Below, one piece after another: positions 61,234 through 64,000 of a stretch of DNA of 64,000 nt. The translations under genes were made by a program, and so were the position numbers. Source of the stretch: a bacterium (GTDB taxonomy: Bacteria; Pseudomonadota; Gammaproteobacteria; Burkholderiales; Burkholderiaceae_C); the NCBI GenBank assembly GCA_030824555.1, contig JAVBXK010000018.1, positions 124,001-188,000 on the forward strand, read 5' to 3'. Numbering within the stretch: position 1 is the stretch's first letter; each line of letters begins with the position of its first letter. Below the pieces are notes generated by a model. It searched no databases and had not been told where the DNA came from. It saw nothing but the letters and a program-made list of their open reading frames with translations.

Positions 61234-62466
61234 TCAAGGGCGTTTCATGTCGCAGCTGGTAGGGGTGCTGGCCACGTAGGCTTCGATGTATTTGACCGGT
61301 GCAAACGTGTAGCCCGTTTTCTCGACGCTGTACTTGTTTTTGGCATCGACCTTCTGCCACTTCGACACGTACAGGCCTTGCTGCATCTGGTGGTCGAGCT
61401 TGCGCATCTCGGACTCGCCGTTGAAACCATCGAACTTCATGCCACTCATGGCTGCAGCCACCTTCACGGGGTCGGTCGATTTGGCTTTGGCGATACCCGC
61501 CGTCAACATCTTGACGCCGTTGTAAATGGAGAAGGTGTAGAAGTCGTCACCGAATTTTTTCTGGTACTCGTCGGTGATGGCGCCCATCTCGCCACCATAG
61601 TTGGCATGTGCGTAAGAAATTTGGTACACCTCGGCCGCCCCGCCAGCAGCCAACACGGTGGGCGTACCCGACACCTGCGGGTAATAGGCGTACATGGGGA
61701 TCTTCAGGCCCGCATCGTTCATGGCCTTGACCAGCAGCGTCAAATCCTGGCCCCAGTTGCCGGTCACGATGCTGTCTGCACCGGCCTGCTTCATTTTGGC
61801 CACGTAGGGCGCAAAGTCTTTCACCTGGCCCATGGGGTGCAGATCGTCACCCACAATTTGCACGTCAGGCCGCTTGCGGGCCATGGCGTCTTTGAAGAAC
61901 TTGGACACCTGCTGACCGTGCGAGTAGTTCTGGTTCAGCAAAAACACCTTCTTGACCGACGGCTGGTCTTTCATGAAGCTGGTCAGGGCTTCCATTTTTT
62001 GCGAAGTGTCAGCGTCCAGGCGGAAGTGCCAGTAGTTGCAACGCTCGTTGGTCAGTGCGGGGTCGACCGCTGCGTAGTTCAGGTACACCACTTCCTTGCC
62101 GGGGTTGCGGGCGTTGTGCTTGGCCACGGCGTCTGACAGTGCCAGCGCCGCACCCGAGCCGTTGCCCTGCACGATGTAACGGAAGCCCTGGTCCACAGCG
62201 GCCTTGAAGGTGTTCAGCGCCTCCTGGGGCGAACCCTTGCTGTCCATGCCCACCACTTCGATCTTCACACCGGCCACGTTTTTGGCGCCGTTGTAACGGT
62301 CAGCAATGAACTGCCAGCTTTTCAGCTGGTTTTGCCCCACATTGGCGAACGGGCCCGACAGGCCTTCGATCATCGCAATCTTGACCGTCTCGCCTTTTTG
62401 CGCCATGGCGGCGGCAGATACCGTCATCAACGACGCTGCCACCACTTGCTTGACCGTGAATTTCAT
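61234..62466 (-). CDS. livK: Periplasmic binding protein of the Liv-type importer
   Basis: 410 residues. Signal peptide (MKFTVKQVVAASLMTVSAAAM) and the family-1 fold: VKIAMIEGLSGPFANVGQN, GSGAALALSDAVAKHNARN and IVTGNWGQDLTLLVKAMNDA. It has an exact AAGGAG ribosome-binding site. First gene of livKHMGF, downstream of the acyl-CoA synthetase gene. The 162 bp between livK and that gene hold its promoter, but I could not fix a -10/-35 pair. Confidence 0.9.
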   Translation of the reverse strand: MKFTVKQVVAASLMTVSAAAMAQKGETVKIAMIEGLSGPFANVGQNQLKSWQFIADRYNGAKNVAGVKIEVVGMDSKGSPQEALNTFKAAVDQGFRYIVQGNGSGAALALSDAVAKHNARNPGKEVVYLNYAAVDPALTNERCNYWHFRLDADTSQKMEALTSFMKDQPSVKKVFLLNQNYSHGQQVSKFFKDAMARKRPDVQIVGDDLHPMGQVKDFAPYVAKMKQAGADSIVTGNWGQDLTLLVKAMNDAGLKIPMYAYYPQVSGTPTVLAAGGAAEVYQISYAHANYGGEMGAITDEYQKKFGDDFYTFSIYNGVKMLTAGIAKAKSTDPVKVAAAMSGMKFDGFNGESEMRKLDHQMQQGLYVSKWQKVDAKNKYSVEKTGYTFAPVKYIEAYVASTPTSCDMKRP

Positions 62467-62628
62467 GTGTTGTCTCCTTGGGTTTGAACTGTGACCGAAA
62501 CGAAAACCTCAATTACGCCCAGCTTACAGCCCGCCGCGCCACTTTCCTTCAGGGATTGCCCCTAGCACCTATCCCGCATGTGACTGGGTGGCACCGCCTG
62601 AAAAAAACACGTCACGGCTGGCGGCGCG

Positions 62629-64000
62629 TCAAACACCCGGCAGGGTGTAGCCCTTGAGTTGTTCGCGCAGGCTCACCTTCATCATCTTGCCCGTGGCCCC
62701 CAGTGGGATGGCGGGCACAAACACCACGTCGTCAGGGGTTTGCCACTTGGCAATCTTGCCTTCGTAGAACGCCAGCAGCTCTTCGCGCGACAGCTCGGCA
62801 CCCGGCTTCAGGGCCACCACCACAATGGGCCGCTCGTCCCACTTGGGGTGCGGCATGCCCACGCAGGCCGCCATGGCCACGGCCGGGTGCGCCATGGCCA
62901 CGTTTTCCACGTCGATGGAGCTGATCCATTCGCCGCCCGACTTGATCACGTCTTTGCTGCGGTCGGTGATCTGCATGAAGCCGTCGGCATCGATGGTGGC
63001 CACATCGCCCGTGGGGAACCAGCCGTCCACCAGTGGCGACGCGCCTTCGGCCTTGAAGTACTGATCGATGATCCAGGGGCCGCGCACCAGCAAGTCGCCA
63101 TAGGTGCGGCCGTCCCAGGGCAGTTCTTTGCCCGCGCCGTCAACGATTTTCATGTCAACCCCACACACGGCACGGCCTTGTTTCAGGCGCACCTTCAGGC
63201 GACCGGCCTCGTCCAGCGCCAGCTGCTTGTTCTTGAGCGTGCACACGGTGCCCAGCGGTGACATTTCGGTCATACCCCAGGCGTGCAGCACCTCCACGCC
63301 ATAGGTATCCTGGAAAGTGGTCAGCATGGCTGGCGGGCAGGCCGAGCCCCCAATGACCGTGCCCTTGAGCGAGCTGAACTTGAGCCCCCCCGCCTGCATG
63401 TGCCCCAGCAGCATTTGCCACACCGTGGGCACACCTGCGGCCATGCTGACCTGCTCACCCTCGATCAGCTCGTAAATGGACTTGCCGTCCATGGCCGGGC
63501 CCGGAAACACCAGCTTGCAACCGGCCACAGCAGCCGCGTACGGCAGCCCCCAGGCGTTGACGTGGAACATCGGCACCACGGGCAAGATGGCATCGCGGGC
63601 GCTCAGGTTCAGCGAATCGGGGAACACCACGGCATAGGCGTGCAACAGCGACGAGCGGTGGCTGTACAGCACCCCTTTGGGGTTGCCGGTGGTGCCACTG
63701 GTGTAACACAGGCTGGAGGCGGTGTTTTCGTCAAACACCGGCCAGCTGTAGGTGCTGGACTGGGCACCCAGCCAGGCCTCGTAGCTGACCAGGTTGGGAA
63801 TGCCGCTGTCGGCAGGCAGCTTGTCGGCATCGCACAGGGCCACCCAGCGTTTGACAGTGGGGCACTTGCTGTGCACGGCGGCAATCAGCGGGGTGAAGGT
63901 GGTGTCAAAACACACCACCGAGTCTTCGGCGTGGTTGATGATCCAGGCCAGTTGCTGCGGGTGCAGGCGGGGGTTCAGGGTGTGCAGCACGCGCTGCGAG
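62629..64000 (-). CDS. Fatty-acyl-CoA synthetase (AMP-binding), cut at window end
   Basis: 457 residues visible; the N-terminus is beyond 64000. AMP-binding P-loop [35 protein letters not shown], adenylate-binding [14 protein letters not shown] and the C-terminal hinge and lysine region [20 protein letters not shown] and [12 protein letters not shown] are all present. It activates a fatty acid (medium or long chain by similarity) with ATP and CoA. Upstream of livK on the same strand. Whether the Liv system imports its substrate is open. Confidence 0.92.
   Translation of the reverse strand, partial: SQRVLHTLNPRLHPQQLAWIINHAEDSVVCFDTTFTPLIAAVHSKCPTVKRWVALCDADKLPADSGIPNLVSYEAWLGAQSSTYSWPVFDENTASSLCYTSGTTGNPKGVLYSHRSSLLHAYAVVFPDSLNLSARDAILPVVPMFHVNAWGLPYAAAVAGCKLVFPGPAMDGKSIYELIEGEQVSMAAGVPTVWQMLLGHMQAGGLKFSSLKGTVIGGSACPPAMLTTFQDTYGVEVLHAWGMTEMSPLGTVCTLKNKQLALDEAGRLKVRLKQGRAVCGVDMKIVDGAGKELPWDGRTYGDLLVRGPWIIDQYFKAEGASPLVDGWFPTGDVATIDADGFMQITDRSKDVIKSGGEWISSIDVENVAMAHPAVAMAACVGMPHPKWDERPIVVVALKPGAELSREELLAFYEGKIAKWQTPDDVVFVPAIPLGATGKMMKVSLREQLKGYTLPGV

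Overview
The window is high-GC DNA, and gene content and organisation fit a Burkholderiales betaproteobacterium, most likely Comamonadaceae. The indications are a glutathione-dependent formaldehyde pathway, a FadB/FadA pair, a LivKHMGF transporter, a senABC/egt cluster, many c-di-GMP enzymes, and an AT-rich repeat of about 50 bp scattered between genes. Genus is not resolvable by eye.

Layout. 1-7085 (minus strand): the start of fghA, a stretch of about 790 bp with no recognisable gene, a collagen-like secreted protein, a large GGDEF-EAL sensor protein and the formaldehyde dehydrogenase adhC. 7324-13041 (plus): a frameshifted diguanylate cyclase, an outer-membrane barrel, a periplasmic binding protein and a CHASE-GGDEF cyclase. 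13056-16938 (minus): a beta-oxidation operon (FadB-like, thiolase, thioesterase) with a possible operator. 17202-28528: a TVP38/flavoprotein-disulfide reductase fusion, secreted proteins of unknown role, a DUF547 protein, a lipoprotein, a thioesterase, a MASE1-GGDEF-EAL protein and a Cho nuclease.

28707-35273 is an accessory zone. It holds a FitAB-type toxin-antitoxin pair, BrnTA and HicAB (divergent from one another), two wrecked Phd/VapC-type modules, and a small integron. The integron has three cassettes whose recombination-site octamers pair exactly, an integrase gene broken by an out-of-frame deletion, and an intact LexA box in front of it. About 84 bp of the 3' end of the selenophosphate synthase gene senC is repeated, diverged, at 29797-29880, while the real gene ends at 35271. 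The 5.4 kb between could therefore be an island integrated at the senC 3' end.

35271-46221 is the most notable functional unit. It encodes a flavoprotein-SelD fusion (SenC), a glycosyltransferase (SenB), a DinB/FGE-type enzyme (SenA), EgtD and EgtB. Together these are the published selenoneine and ergothioneine genes. Between egtD and egtB lies a complete PhnD-PhnC-PhnE-PhnE type ABC importer. I infer that it supplies selenium (or another precursor) to the pathway.

46280-51550 carries a TonB-like protein and a sulfur-handling operon: ArsR-rhodanese regulator, persulfide-dioxygenase-like enzyme, MFS carrier, periplasmic rhodanese and a DUF3047 protein. 51730-57272 has a YHS protein, an ATP-grasp enzyme, a diguanylate cyclase and an oligopeptide-type binding protein. 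57279-62466 is livFGMHK, preceded at the window edge by a partial acyl-CoA synthetase gene.
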